This document shows positions 30,949-41,328 of a DNA stretch of 64,000 nucleotides, in pieces. Each line of letters starts with the position of its first letter. The stretch's first letter is position 1. Both the position numbers and the translations under genes were made by a program. The notes beneath the pieces were generated by a model. The model was not told the origin of the DNA, did not search any database, and worked only from the letters and a program-made list of their open reading frames with translations. The DNA comes from JAGVSZ01 sp019137045 (GTDB taxonomy: Bacteria; Pseudomonadota; Gammaproteobacteria; Burkholderiales; SG8-39). The stretch lies in contig JAXMFT010000007.1 of the NCBI GenBank assembly GCA_046347635.1, forward strand, positions 177,580 through 241,579, in the 5' to 3' direction.

Positions 30949-32745
30949 TCAGTGCAGGTCGCGATAGATGCGCTCGGCGAGCGTGCGGCTGATGCCATCG
31001 ACCTGGGCGAGCTCCTCGACGCTCGCGGCCACGACGCCCTTCAGCCCGCCGAATCGCTCCAGCAGTTGCCGGCGGCGCGTCGCTCCCACCCCGTCGATGG
31101 ATTCGAGGCTGGACGTGACCCGCGCCTTGCCGCGCCGCGCGCGGTGGCCGGCGATCGCGAAGCGGTGCGCCTCGTCGCGGATCTGCTGGATGAGATGCAG
31201 CCCGGGATGATCGCGGGCGAGCCGCAGCGTGCGACCGTCCCCCAGGACGATCTCCTCCAGCCCGGGCTTGCGCTCGGGCCCCTTGGCGACGCCGGCGAGC
31301 TCGATGTCGGCGAACCCGAGCTCCGCGAGGACCGCCTGCACCGCATGCACCTGCCCCTTGCCGCCGTCGAGGAGGATGAGGTCGGGCACCACGCCCTCTC
31401 CGCGCGCCGCTTTCTCGTAGCGTCGCTGCAGCACCTCGCGCATGGCCGCGTAGTCGTCGCCGGGGGTCACGCCGGTCACGTTGTAGCGGCGGTACTCCGC
31501 GTTGCGCATTCGATACTGGTCGTAGACCACGCACGCCGCCACGGTCGCCTCGCCGCGCGTGTGGCTCACGTCGAAGCACTCGATGCGCTGGACCGAGGGC
31601 GGCAGCGCCAGCGCCTCGCGCATCGCCGCGAGCCGGCTCTCCTGCGTGCCCTGCTCGCGCGCACGCTGCGCGAGCGCCTCCCGCGCGTTGCGCTGGGCCA
31701 TCTCGAGCCATGCGCGCCGCTCGGCCTGCGGGCGCGTCACGATCTGCACCGCCCGCCCCGCGTTTTCGGCGAGCAGCGCCGCCAGGTCGTCCGCCTCGAG
31801 CCCCGCCTCGGCGATCACGAGCGGCGGCGGCGAGCCCTGGGCATAGTGCTGCGCGAGGAAGGCGGCCACGATCTCCGGCCCCGTGCGCTCCTCGGCGTGC
31901 TGCGGGAAGAAGCTCTTGTCGCCGAGGTAGCGGCCGTTGCGGATCAGCGCGAGATTGACGCAGGCGATGCCGCCCTCGACGGCGCACGCGACCACGTCCG
32001 CATCGAGCGCCTTCGCGGTGTCCACGTACTGGCGCGTCTGCACCCGGGCGAGCGACCGGAGCTGATCGCGGTAGACCGCCGCCTGCTCGTAGTCGAGCCG
32101 CTCGGCGGCGGCCTGCATGCGCGCCGCGAGCGCCCCGACCACGTCGTCCTCGCGGCCCTCCATGAAGAGCCGCGCGTCCGCCACGTCCTGGGCGTAGCGC
32201 TCGGCCGTGATCAGGCCGACGCACGGCGCGGAGCAGCGCTTGATCTGGTACAGGAGGCACGGCCGCGAGCGGTTGTTGAAGACCGCGTCCTCGCAGGTGC
32301 GCAGCCGGAAGACCTTCTGCAGCAGCTGGATGCTCTCGCGCACGGCGCCCGCGTTCGCGAACGGACCGAAATGGGCGTGGCGCCGGTCGAGCGGGCCGCG
32401 GTGGAAACCGATGCGCGGGAAGCGCTCGCCGGTGAACACCAGGTACGGATACGACTTGTCGTCGCGGAACAGGATGTTGTAGCGCGGCGCGAGCGACTTG
32501 ATGAGGTTGTTCTCGAGGATCAGCGCCTCGGCCTCGGAGCGCGTCACCGTGATCTCGACCGCGCCGACCTGGCCGAGCATCACCTCGGTGCGCGGCCCGT
32601 GGCCGCCCTTCAGGAAGTAGCTCGCCACGCGCTTGCGCAGATCGCCCGCCTTGCCGACGTACAGCACGTCGCCCTGCGCGTTCAGCATGCGGTACACGCC
32701 GGGCCGGTGCGGAAGTCCGGAGACGAAGGCGGCGGCGTCGAACAC
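30949..32745 (-). CDS. uvrC: Excinuclease ABC subunit C
   Basis: The 598-residue nuclease has an N-terminal GIY-YIG domain (PGVYRMLNAQGDVLYVGKAG), a Cys-containing central part (RPCLLYQIKRCSAPCVG) and a UVR motif (LAARMQAAAERLDYEQAAVY). The C-terminal RNase H-like domain carries IECFDVSHTRGEATVAACVV and LILLDGGKGQVHAV, and it ends with a helix-hairpin-helix (IDGVGATRRRQLLERFGGLK). It makes both incisions in nucleotide excision repair. It is divergent from efp. Confidence 0.97.
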   Translation of the reverse strand: MFDAAAFVSGLPHRPGVYRMLNAQGDVLYVGKAGDLRKRVASYFLKGGHGPRTEVMLGQVGAVEITVTRSEAEALILENNLIKSLAPRYNILFRDDKSYPYLVFTGERFPRIGFHRGPLDRRHAHFGPFANAGAVRESIQLLQKVFRLRTCEDAVFNNRSRPCLLYQIKRCSAPCVGLITAERYAQDVADARLFMEGREDDVVGALAARMQAAAERLDYEQAAVYRDQLRSLARVQTRQYVDTAKALDADVVACAVEGGIACVNLALIRNGRYLGDKSFFPQHAEERTGPEIVAAFLAQHYAQGSPPPLVIAEAGLEADDLAALLAENAGRAVQIVTRPQAERRAWLEMAQRNAREALAQRAREQGTQESRLAAMREALALPPSVQRIECFDVSHTRGEATVAACVVYDQYRMRNAEYRRYNVTGVTPGDDYAAMREVLQRRYEKAARGEGVVPDLILLDGGKGQVHAVQAVLAELGFADIELAGVAKGPERKPGLEEIVLGDGRTLRLARDHPGLHLIQQIRDEAHRFAIAGHRARRGKARVTSSLESIDGVGATRRRQLLERFGGLKGVVAASVEELAQVDGISRTLAERIYRDLH

Positions 32746-32805
32746 GGGAACGGGGAAGCTGCTCGGGATGCGGCGGTTACGCGTCGAGGCGGCGATGGTT
32801 TGCTG

Positions 32806-32811
32806 TAGAAT
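32806..32811 (+). promoter_or_regulatory. Candidate -10 box of the efp promoter
   Basis: TAGAAT lies 36 bases before the efp ATG in the short divergent gap with uvrC. It is preceded by TTTGCTG, which may give partial extended -10 character; the -35 position is not a good match. Confidence 0.45.
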
Positions 32812-32846
32812 CGCGCGTTTTTTCTCTCCAGCCGCGGCGGCAGACT

Positions 32847-33413
32847 ATGGCGAAAGTGCTCGCGACCGAGATCCGGGTCGGCAACCTGATCGAGTGGGAC
32901 AAGCGCGTGTGGCGCGTCCTCAAATCCTATCATGTGCACGTCGGCGGTCGCGGCGGCGCGTTCATGCAGGTCGAGATGAAGGACATCGAGGCCGGGACCA
33001 AGTCGAACCAGCGCTTCCGCACCGACGAGAAGATCGAGCGCGCCTACGTCGAGGCGCGCGAGATGCAGTATCTCTACCAGGAAGGCTCGAGCTACGTCTT
33101 CATGGACAAGGACACCTTCGAGCAGCTCACCCTGTCGGCCGACGAGCTCGAGGGACAGAGCGGCTACCTGCTGCCCAGCACCGACGTCCAGATCAACTTC
33201 CACAACGACCGCCCGATCGCGGTGCAGCTGCCGCCGAGCGTCGTGCTGACCGTGGTCGACACCGAGCCGAACATCAAGGGCGCCACCGCGACCACCTCCT
33301 TCAAGCCGGCGACGCTCGAGACCGGCATCACCGTGCAGGTGCCGCCCTTCGTCGAGAAGGGCGAGCGGATCCGGGTCAACACGGACGACGGCGCGTACAT
33401 CGAGCGCGCCTGA
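32847..33413 (+). CDS. efp: Elongation factor P
   Basis: The 188-residue, three-domain protein relieves ribosome stalling at proline runs. It shows KVLATEIRVGNLIEWDKRVW, TSFKPATLETGITVQVPPFV and the ending VNTDDGAYIERA. The overall sequence recalls alphaproteobacterial EF-P (FMQVEMKDIEAGTKSNQRFR). The domain I loop that is usually KPGKG is VGGRGG here, so the modified residue position is Arg35, not Lys. Arg at this site is used by EarP rhamnosylation; no earP gene is in the window. Confidence 0.95.
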   Translation: MAKVLATEIRVGNLIEWDKRVWRVLKSYHVHVGGRGGAFMQVEMKDIEAGTKSNQRFRTDEKIERAYVEAREMQYLYQEGSSYVFMDKDTFEQLTLSADELEGQSGYLLPSTDVQINFHNDRPIAVQLPPSVVLTVVDTEPNIKGATATTSFKPATLETGITVQVPPFVEKGERIRVNTDDGAYIERA

Positions 33414-33417
33414 GCGC

Positions 33418-34440
33418 TCAGGCGATCAGCCCGGCCCCGATCGCTTCCTGGACCTGGGCCGCGGCCGCCCGATGGTCCGCGGGACTTCCCGCCCCGGTCC
33501 TCATCCGCGCGGCGCGGCCCGGATCGAGCGCGCGGGGCCCGATCCCGTCGAGCAGCCGCTCGGCGGCGGCGCGCGCATTGCACACGAGCACCATGTCGCA
33601 GCCGGCGTCGAGCGCCGCGCGGCCGCGCTCGACGATGCCGCCGGCGACGCTCGCCCCTTCCATCGAGAGATCGTCGCTGAACACGATCCCGTCGAATCCC
33701 AGCCGGCCGCGCAGGATGTCGGCGAGCCACACGCGGGAGAACCCCGCGGGCTGCGCGTCGACCCGCGGGTAGACGACGTGCGCCGGCATCACCCCGGCGA
33801 GGCCGTGGCCGACGAGCGCCTGGTACGGCACGAGGTCGTTCGCCATGATGGTCGCGAGATCGCGCTCGTCGACCGGGACCTCGAGATGGGAATCCGCGCG
33901 CACGTAGCCGTGGCCGGGGAAGTGCTTGCCGACGGCGCCCATGCCCATGCGGGCGAGGCCGGCGACCAGACCGCGCGCGAGCGCGGTCACGCCGGCGGCG
34001 GTGGCGTGAAAGGCGCGATCCCCGATCACGCTGCTCGCGCCGAAGTCGATGTCGAGCACCGGCGCGAAACTGAAGTCCACGCCGCGCGCGCGCAGCTCCG
34101 CGGCCAGCACCACGCCGATCGCCCCGGCGAGGTTCGACGCGAGCGCCGGCTCGCGGTCGTACAGGCGCCCGAGCGCGCGCATCGGCGGAAGGCGCGTGAA
34201 TCCTTCCACGAAGCGCTGGACGCGCCCGCCCTCGTGATCGACCGCAATGAGCAGCGGCGGGTCGCGCAGCGCGTGGATGGCGGCGGTCAGCGCCTCGAGC
34301 TGCGCCGGCGCGGCGTAGTTGCGCGCGAACAGGATCACCCCGCCCACCAGCGGGTGCGCGAGCAGCTCGCGCTCGTGCGCGTCGAGCGCGAGGCCGGCGA
34401 CGTCCACCATCACCGGGCCGAGCGCACGCTCAACCGGCAC
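33418..34440 (-). CDS. nagZ: Beta-N-acetylhexosaminidase
   Basis: This 340-residue glycoside hydrolase family 3 enzyme has LLIAVDHEGGRVQRF, DFSFAPVLDIDFG, the GH3 motif VGKHFPGHGYVRADSHLEVP (with the catalytic His) and IVFSDDLSMEGAS (Asp nucleophile). It removes GlcNAc from muropeptides in cell-wall recycling in the cytosol. The GTG start at 34440 overlaps the acpS end by 11 bases. It converges with efp, with 4 bases between. Confidence 0.94.
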   Translation of the reverse strand: MPVERALGPVMVDVAGLALDAHERELLAHPLVGGVILFARNYAAPAQLEALTAAIHALRDPPLLIAVDHEGGRVQRFVEGFTRLPPMRALGRLYDREPALASNLAGAIGVVLAAELRARGVDFSFAPVLDIDFGASSVIGDRAFHATAAGVTALARGLVAGLARMGMGAVGKHFPGHGYVRADSHLEVPVDERDLATIMANDLVPYQALVGHGLAGVMPAHVVYPRVDAQPAGFSRVWLADILRGRLGFDGIVFSDDLSMEGASVAGGIVERGRAALDAGCDMVLVCNARAAAERLLDGIGPRALDPGRAARMRTGAGSPADHRAAAAQVQEAIGAGLIA

Positions 34441-34822
34441 CGCTCTCCCCTTCCAGCACGACGAACGCGGCGGCCATCCCGCGCTCGTCGGTCAGGCTCA
34501 CATGGACGCTGCGCACGCCGCGCCGCGCGACCAGCGCCGCGAGCGGCGCGGAGAGCTCGAGCATGGGCCGCCCGGAGGCGTGGTTGACCACGCCGATGTT
34601 CTGCCAGCTCACGGGCGCGTGGATCCCGGTGCCCATCGCCTTCGAGAACGCCTCCTTGGCGGCGAAGCGCTTGGCGAGGTAGGCCGCCGGCTTGCGGTGA
34701 CGCGCCAGGCGGTCGAGCTCGCGCGGCACCAGGATCCTGCGGGCGAAACGCTCCCCCCAGCGCTCCAGGGCGGCCTCGATGCGTCCGATCTCCACCAGGT
34801 CGGTGCCGATGCCGAGGATCAC
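34430..34822 (-). CDS. acpS: Holo-[acyl-carrier-protein] synthase
   Basis: The 130-residue protein opens ILGIGTDLVEIGRIEAALER and has KRFAAKEAFSKAMGTGIHAP, the two metal/CoA motifs of AcpS. The end (RSVHVSLTDERGMAAAFVVLE) also matches. It attaches 4'-phosphopantetheine to AcpP, which is encoded at 46788-47033. The GTG start overlaps the pdxJ stop (GTGA). Confidence 0.94.
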   Translation of the reverse strand: MILGIGTDLVEIGRIEAALERWGERFARRILVPRELDRLARHRKPAAYLAKRFAAKEAFSKAMGTGIHAPVSWQNIGVVNHASGRPMLELSAPLAALVARRGVRSVHVSLTDERGMAAAFVVLEGESGAG

Positions 34823-35589
34823 CGCCGCTCCCGGATGGAGGCGCGCATCGCGGCGTTGGTGATCAGCGCCTTCATCTCGCGCACCGCCTCGCGCATGCCG
34901 ACGAAGACGGCGCGGCTCACGATGGCGTGGCCGATGTGCAGCTCGCGGACGCCGGGGAGCATCGCGACCGGCTCGACGTTCGCGTAGTTGAGCGCATGGC
35001 CGGCGTTGAAGCGCATGCCGAGGCCGCGGATCGCCTCGCCCGCCGCGCGCAGGCGCTCGAGCTCGGCCACCACCGCGGCGCTCTCGGCGTCGCGTCCGCG
35101 CGAGTGGAAGGCGTGCGCGTAGGGTCCGGTGTGCACCTCGCAGACCGCGGCGCCGATGCGCTGCGCCGCCTCCACCTGCCGCAGCTCGGCGTCGATGAAG
35201 ACGCTCACCACCGTTCCGGCCGCGCCGAGCCGGGCGACCACGTCCTTCAGCCGCCGCTCCTGCGCGGCGATGTCGAGGCCGCCTTCGGTGGTGACCTCCT
35301 CGCGTCCCTCCGGCACGAGCATCGCCATCTCCGGCCGGATGCGACCGGCGATCGCGACCATTTCCCCGGTCGCCGCCATCTCGAGGTTGAGCTTGATGTG
35401 CGTGAGCTCGCGCAGCCGCCGCACGTCGTCGTCCTGGATGTGCCGGCGGTCCTCGCGCAGGTGCACCGTGATGCCGTCGGCGCCGCCGAGGTGCGCCTCC
35501 ACCGCCGCCCACACCGGGTCGGGCTCGTAGGTGCGGCGCGCCTGTCGCACGGTGGCCACGTGGTCGATGTTGACGCCCAGTTCGATCAT
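34819..35589 (-). CDS. pdxJ: Pyridoxine 5'-phosphate synthase
   Basis: The 256-residue TIM barrel starts MIELGVNIDHVATVRQARRT and has DGITVHLREDRRHIQDDDV, HIKLNLEMAATGEMV, PEMAMLVPEGREEVTTEGG and ELHIGHAIVSRAVFVGM. It condenses 1-deoxyxylulose-5-phosphate with 3-amino-2-oxopropyl phosphate in vitamin B6 synthesis. It is the usual recO-pdxJ-acpS neighbour. Confidence 0.96.
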   Translation of the reverse strand: MIELGVNIDHVATVRQARRTYEPDPVWAAVEAHLGGADGITVHLREDRRHIQDDDVRRLRELTHIKLNLEMAATGEMVAIAGRIRPEMAMLVPEGREEVTTEGGLDIAAQERRLKDVVARLGAAGTVVSVFIDAELRQVEAAQRIGAAVCEVHTGPYAHAFHSRGRDAESAAVVAELERLRAAGEAIRGLGMRFNAGHALNYANVEPVAMLPGVRELHIGHAIVSRAVFVGMREAVREMKALITNAAMRASIRERR

Positions 35590-35594
35590 CGTTC

Positions 35595-36323
35595 TCAAAG
35601 ATCCTGCAAGGCGCGAAAGACGGTGCGGCTGTGGAGCGTCTGCCGGTCGAGCCGATGGTCGATCAGCGCGCGCATCAGGTCGCGCGCCGCCGCCGCGGTG
35701 GCGGCGTCGGCGTAGTCGTCCCGCGCGAGGGCGAGCAGCACGCGGCCCTTCAGGAGGAGCGGATCGCCGCCCGCCGCGCCGGGAAGGACCGGGATCGGGC
35801 CGCGCTCCGGTTCGTACCGGTAGGTGCCGTCGGGTTCGATCGCCGCGCCGGTCGCGGCATCGCGCTCGAGCGCCACAGCATAGCCCAACTCCTGGAGCAG
35901 CCGGCGCTCGAACGCGCGCAGTACCGGCGCGCTCGCCGCTCCCGCGGCGAGACGCGCTACCGCCTGCGCGTAGTGGTCGAACAGCAGTTCGTGCGGGTCC
36001 TCGCGCGGCAGCAGGCGCAGCAGCAGCTCGTTCAGGTAGAACCCGCACAGGAGCGCTTCCCCGCGCGGCAGCGGATGACCGCCCTGCCAGTCGCAGCGCA
36101 CGAGCGTGCGCACTTCCCCGCGCCCCGACCAGGCGAACGTGAGCGGCTGGAAGGCGAGCAGCGCACCGCGCAGCGCGGAGCCCTGCCGCCGCGCGCCCTT
36201 CGCGACCAGCGGCAGCCGGCCGTGGGCGCGGGTGTAAGCCTCGACCAGGAGGCTCGTCTCGGAGTACGGGTAGGCGTGCAGCACGAAGGCCGGCTGGTGG
36301 TCGACGCGCTGGCGGCTAGACAT
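35595..36323 (-). CDS. recO: DNA repair protein RecO
   Basis: The 242-residue protein opens QPAFVLHAYPYSETSLLVEA with an OB-fold, followed by GRLPLVAKGARRQGSALRG and a helical domain with LLCGFYLNELLLRLLPREDP. A Cys zinc motif is not evident, as in many proteobacterial RecO proteins. RecO helps load RecA on SSB-coated DNA. The start overlaps the era stop by 8 bases. Confidence 0.92.
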   Translation of the reverse strand: MSSRQRVDHQPAFVLHAYPYSETSLLVEAYTRAHGRLPLVAKGARRQGSALRGALLAFQPLTFAWSGRGEVRTLVRCDWQGGHPLPRGEALLCGFYLNELLLRLLPREDPHELLFDHYAQAVARLAAGAASAPVLRAFERRLLQELGYAVALERDAATGAAIEPDGTYRYEPERGPIPVLPGAAGGDPLLLKGRVLLALARDDYADAATAAAARDLMRALIDHRLDRQTLHSRTVFRALQDL

Positions 36324-37218
36324 GCTCGATGCCCAGGCTGCGCAGCGCCGCCGCGCTTCCGGTCCAGTCCCTGCGCACCTTCACCCACACCTCGAGGAAG
36401 ACCTTGCCCCCGAAGAGCGCCTCCATGTCGCGCCGGGCCGCGGTCGCGATTGCCTTGAGCTTCGCGCCGCCCTTGCCGACGACGATCGCCTTCTGGTTCT
36501 CCTTCTCCACCACGATCGCGACGTGAATCGTGCGCAAGGCTCCTTTCGTGCGGAACAGGTCGACGCTGACCGCGGCCCCGTAGGGCACCTCGTCGCCGAG
36601 CAGCCGGAAGAGCTTTTCGCGCACCAGCTCCGCGGCGAGAAAGCGCTCGCTGCGATCGGTCAGGGTCTGCGCGTCGAACAGCGGCGGCTGCTCGGGCAGC
36701 AGCGCGGCAAGGATCTTCAGCAGCGCCGCCAGGTTGGTTCTGCGCGCGGCGCTCACCGGCACCACCGCGGCGAACTCGAACTCGCCTGCCGCCTGCCGCA
36801 GGAACGGAAGCATGCGTGCGGGGCCGCCCAACCGGTCGCTCTTGTTGACGACCAGCACTGTCGGGATGCCCCTGGGCAGCAGGCCGAGCACGGTCCGGTC
36901 CGCGCCCTCGAAACGGCCCGCCTCCACCACGAACAGCACGACGTCGACGGTCTCCAGCGCTGCGCGCACCGCCCGGTTGAGCGCCTGGTTGAGGGGACCG
37001 CCGTGCCGGGTCTGGAACCCGGGCGTGTCCACGAACACGAACTGGGCGTCGGGACGGGTGAGGACGCCGGTGACGCGGTGGCGCGTCGTCTGCGGCTTGC
37101 CGGAGGTGATGCTGAGCTTCTGGCCGAGCAGGGCGTTCAGCAGCGTCGACTTGCCCACGTTCGGTCGGCCCACGATCGCCGCCGTTCCGCAGCGGTGCGA
37201 CGCCGCGCGAGCGCTCAT
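36316..37218 (-). CDS. era: GTPase Era
   Basis: The 300-residue protein has G1 GRPNVGKSTLLNALLGQKLS, G3 VFVDTPGF, G4 VVNKSDR and a C-terminal KH domain (AIVVGKGGAKLKAIATAARR). The final residues (LRSLGIEHV) are typical of Era. It binds 16S rRNA and assists 30S maturation. The ATG overlaps the rnc stop (ATGA), so the two are translationally coupled. Confidence 0.97.
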   Translation of the reverse strand: MSARAASHRCGTAAIVGRPNVGKSTLLNALLGQKLSITSGKPQTTRHRVTGVLTRPDAQFVFVDTPGFQTRHGGPLNQALNRAVRAALETVDVVLFVVEAGRFEGADRTVLGLLPRGIPTVLVVNKSDRLGGPARMLPFLRQAAGEFEFAAVVPVSAARRTNLAALLKILAALLPEQPPLFDAQTLTDRSERFLAAELVREKLFRLLGDEVPYGAAVSVDLFRTKGALRTIHVAIVVEKENQKAIVVGKGGAKLKAIATAARRDMEALFGGKVFLEVWVKVRRDWTGSAAALRSLGIEHV

Positions 37219-37883
37219 CGCTGCAGCCGCTCGTAGGCCGCGCGCGCCGCCTCCTGCTCCGCCAGGCGGCGGCTGGTTCCGGTCCCGGTCGTGCGCAGGT
37301 CGAACTCGCGCACCAGGCACTCGACCTCGAAGCGCTGCTCGTGCGCGGCGCCGCTCGTCCCGCGCACGCTGTACTGGGGCAGCGCGTAGCGCCGGCTCTG
37401 GAGCCACTCCTGCAGCCGGGTCTTCGGGTCCTTCTCGACCGCGGCCTCGGCCGCGCGCTCGAGCAGCGGCCGGTACAGCCCGACCACGACTGCGCGCGCC
37501 GCCGCGAACCCGCCGTCGACGAACACCGCGCCGATCAGCGCCTCCAGGGCGTCGGCGAGTATCGACGGCCGCCGGAAGCCGCCGCTCTTCAGCTCGCCCT
37601 CGCCCAGGCGCAGGAAGTCGCCGAGCGCCAGCGCCACGGCGAGCTCGTGCAGGCGCTGCTCGCGCACCAGGCTCGCGCGCAGGCGCGAGAGCCCGCCCTC
37701 GTCGAGGCGCGCAAAGCGGTCGTGGAGCTCCGCGGCGACGATGCAGTTGAGGACCCCGTCGCCGAGAAACTCGAGCCGCTCGTTGTGCGGCGCGCTGTGG
37801 CTGCGGTGGGTCAGCGCCTGCTCGAGCAGCCGGGGATCGCGAAACCGGTAGCCGAGCTGCTCCTGCAGCGAATCGAGCTTCAC
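37215..37883 (-). CDS. rnc: Ribonuclease III
   Basis: The 222-residue protein has the RNase III signature NERLEFLGDGVLNCIVAAEL, the second metal motif ADALEALIGAVFVDGG and a C-terminal dsRNA-binding domain (DPKTRLQEWLQSRRYALPQY, and RLAEQEAARAAYERL). It processes rRNA precursors and other duplex RNA. The order lepA-lepB-DUF4845-rnc-era is a standard proteobacterial block. Confidence 0.97.
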   Translation of the reverse strand: MKLDSLQEQLGYRFRDPRLLEQALTHRSHSAPHNERLEFLGDGVLNCIVAAELHDRFARLDEGGLSRLRASLVREQRLHELAVALALGDFLRLGEGELKSGGFRRPSILADALEALIGAVFVDGGFAAARAVVVGLYRPLLERAAEAAVEKDPKTRLQEWLQSRRYALPQYSVRGTSGAAHEQRFEVECLVREFDLRTTGTGTSRRLAEQEAARAAYERLQR

Positions 37884-37953
37884 GCCTGGCGCAGGGAGGG
37901 AACTGGCGCGCTCGGCTCCGTGGTCGCGGAACGCTGCGCGCGGCGCGCCCGGC

Positions 37954-38340
37954 CTAGTCGCTCACCTTCGTGCTCGAGGGCTGGCTCGAGCCGGCGAAGT
38001 CGATCAGGATGCTGATGTTGTAGAACAGCGGAACCCGCTTCTCGTAGGCGAACGAGATCACGATGTCGTTGCCGTCCTTCGTGATCTCGAGGTCTTCCGG
38101 GCGCACCGAGGTGATTTCGTCTATCGTGGTGTGACGATCGAAGGCCCGGCGCACGTCCGCGACGGTCGCGCCGCGCAGCTCGCCGCTCTGCGTCATGCTG
38201 GTGACCGTCTTCTTGATCGTGAAGTACTCGATGTAGGCCGGAACGAGCTTCATGCCGACGATCGCGACGAACACGATCGCGATCAGGAGCACCAGCACGC
38301 CGGCGAAGCCCAATCCCCTTTGTCGCTCGCTCGAGGTCAT
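37954..38340 (-). CDS. DUF4845 family membrane protein
   Basis: The 128-residue protein has one N-terminal span (GLGFAGVLVLLIAIVFVAIV) and a periplasmic part with GMKLVPAYIEYFTIKKTVTS and YEKRVPLFYNISILIDF. DUF4845 proteins lie between lepB and rnc in beta- and gammaproteobacteria; the function is unknown. I chose ATG 38340 because AGGGGA precedes it. ATG 38355, which overlaps the lepB stop by ATGA, is an alternative that adds five residues. Confidence 0.85.
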   Translation of the reverse strand: MTSSERQRGLGFAGVLVLLIAIVFVAIVGMKLVPAYIEYFTIKKTVTSMTQSGELRGATVADVRRAFDRHTTIDEITSVRPEDLEITKDGNDIVISFAYEKRVPLFYNISILIDFAGSSQPSSTKVSD

Positions 38341-38351
38341 GTCCCCTGCCC

Positions 38352-39140
38352 TCATTGGAACGAGCCGAAGCGGCTCGGCTCGCTGAAATTGAACCAGATG
38401 AAAAACGCCTTCCCGACGATGTTCGCGTCCGGAACGAACCCCCACACCCGGCTGTCGCTCGAGTTGTCGCGGTTGTCGCCCATGAGGAAGTAATGCCCTG
38501 GCGGGACGGTACAGGCAAGACCCTCGCTATTGTAGGTGCAATCCTCGCGGAACGGGAATTGCTTCACGAACGGAACCGAGGCGGGCGCGTCGTCCTCGAT
38601 CAGGATCGAGTGCTCGGTGCCGCCGAGCGTCTCCTCGTAGCGCTTGGCGAAGGTCATTCGCTCGCGGTGGAGGTAGTCGCCGAGCGGCTTGACCGGCACC
38701 TCCCGGCCGTTCACGGTCAGCCGCTTGTTCGCATAGACCACCCGGTCCCCCGGCAGCCCCACCACGCGCTTGATGTAGTCGAGCGACGGATCCTCCGGGT
38801 AGCGGAACACCATGACGTCGCCGCGCTTCGGCGCCCCGACCTCGATGATCTTGCGGTTGACGATCGGCAGCCGGATGCCGTAGGCGAACTTGTTCACCAG
38901 GATGAAGTCTCCCACCAGCAGGGTCGGAATCATCGACCCCGAGGGAATACGGAAGGGCTCGACCAGGAAGGAGCGCAGCAGGAACACGACCAGGATCACC
39001 GGGAAGAAGCTCTTCGGATACTCGATCCACCACGGCTCCTTCTCGCCCGCGCGGCGCCGGCGCGCGAAGTGCAGCCGGTCGACGGCCGCGACCAGCCCGG
39101 TCACCACCAGCAGGACGAAGAGGATGAGGGCGAAGTTCAT
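38352..39140 (-). CDS. lepB: Signal peptidase I
   Basis: The 262-residue membrane protease has two N-terminal spans (NFALILFVLLVVTGLVAAVD, and FFPVILVVFLLRSFLVEPF). The Ser motif is IPSGSMIPTLLVGD and the Lys motif is DYIKRVVGLPGDRVVY. GHYFLMGDNRDNSSDSR is box E. It removes signal peptides at the periplasmic face of the inner membrane. It follows lepA by 16 bases. Confidence 0.97.
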   Translation of the reverse strand: MNFALILFVLLVVTGLVAAVDRLHFARRRRAGEKEPWWIEYPKSFFPVILVVFLLRSFLVEPFRIPSGSMIPTLLVGDFILVNKFAYGIRLPIVNRKIIEVGAPKRGDVMVFRYPEDPSLDYIKRVVGLPGDRVVYANKRLTVNGREVPVKPLGDYLHRERMTFAKRYEETLGGTEHSILIEDDAPASVPFVKQFPFREDCTYNSEGLACTVPPGHYFLMGDNRDNSSDSRVWGFVPDANIVGKAFFIWFNFSEPSRFGSFQ

Positions 39141-39156
39141 CGCGCGCGCACCGGCG

Positions 39157-40950
<1,794 letters not shown>

Positions 40951-41067
40951 CAGCCGGAACGGGATCGCAGGCGCGTTGCGCGCTCGTGCACGCAGGCCCC
41001 AGAAAAAAGGCGCCGCTCAGGCACCTTTTCGCTCGACGAGGCTTCCTTGGACGAGGCGGAGCGGATT

Positions 41068-41328
41068 CTAGCCGATCCGCGCGAGGTAGGCGCGCACCCG
41101 GGCGGCGTCGAGGAAGTAGTGGCTGAGCTCCGCCTCGCCGTGCGCGAGCACCGGAACGCGCTCGCCGTAGCGCGCCTCGAGCGCCGGGTCCCGCTCCACG
41201 TCGACGCGCTCGAGCGCAAAGCCGAACTCGTCCCGCAGGGGTTCGAGCGCGGCCGCCATGTCGTCGCAGAGATGGCAGTAGCTGCGGCCGTAGAGCGTCA
41301 GCGCGACGCCGGCGGCGGCCTCAGCCAC
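41068..41328 (-). CDS. Glutaredoxin family protein
   Basis: The 86-residue thioredoxin-fold protein starts AGVALTLYGRSYCHLCDDMA, with a CHLC active site after the first strand. ERVPVLAHGEAELSHYFLDA carries the cis-Pro in VPV. It resembles the DUF836/YbbN-like glutaredoxins placed between mucD and lepA in betaproteobacteria. The start overlaps the mucD end by 8 bases, so it is the last gene of the rpoE-rseA-rseB-mucD run. Confidence 0.87.
   Translation of the reverse strand: MAEAAAGVALTLYGRSYCHLCDDMAAALEPLRDEFGFALERVDVERDPALEARYGERVPVLAHGEAELSHYFLDAARVRAYLARIG

Noticed and set aside
37954..38445. Longer DUF4845 start upstream of 38355
   Set aside because: The extension lies inside lepB and adds residues without similarity. 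The AGGGGA site supports 38340.
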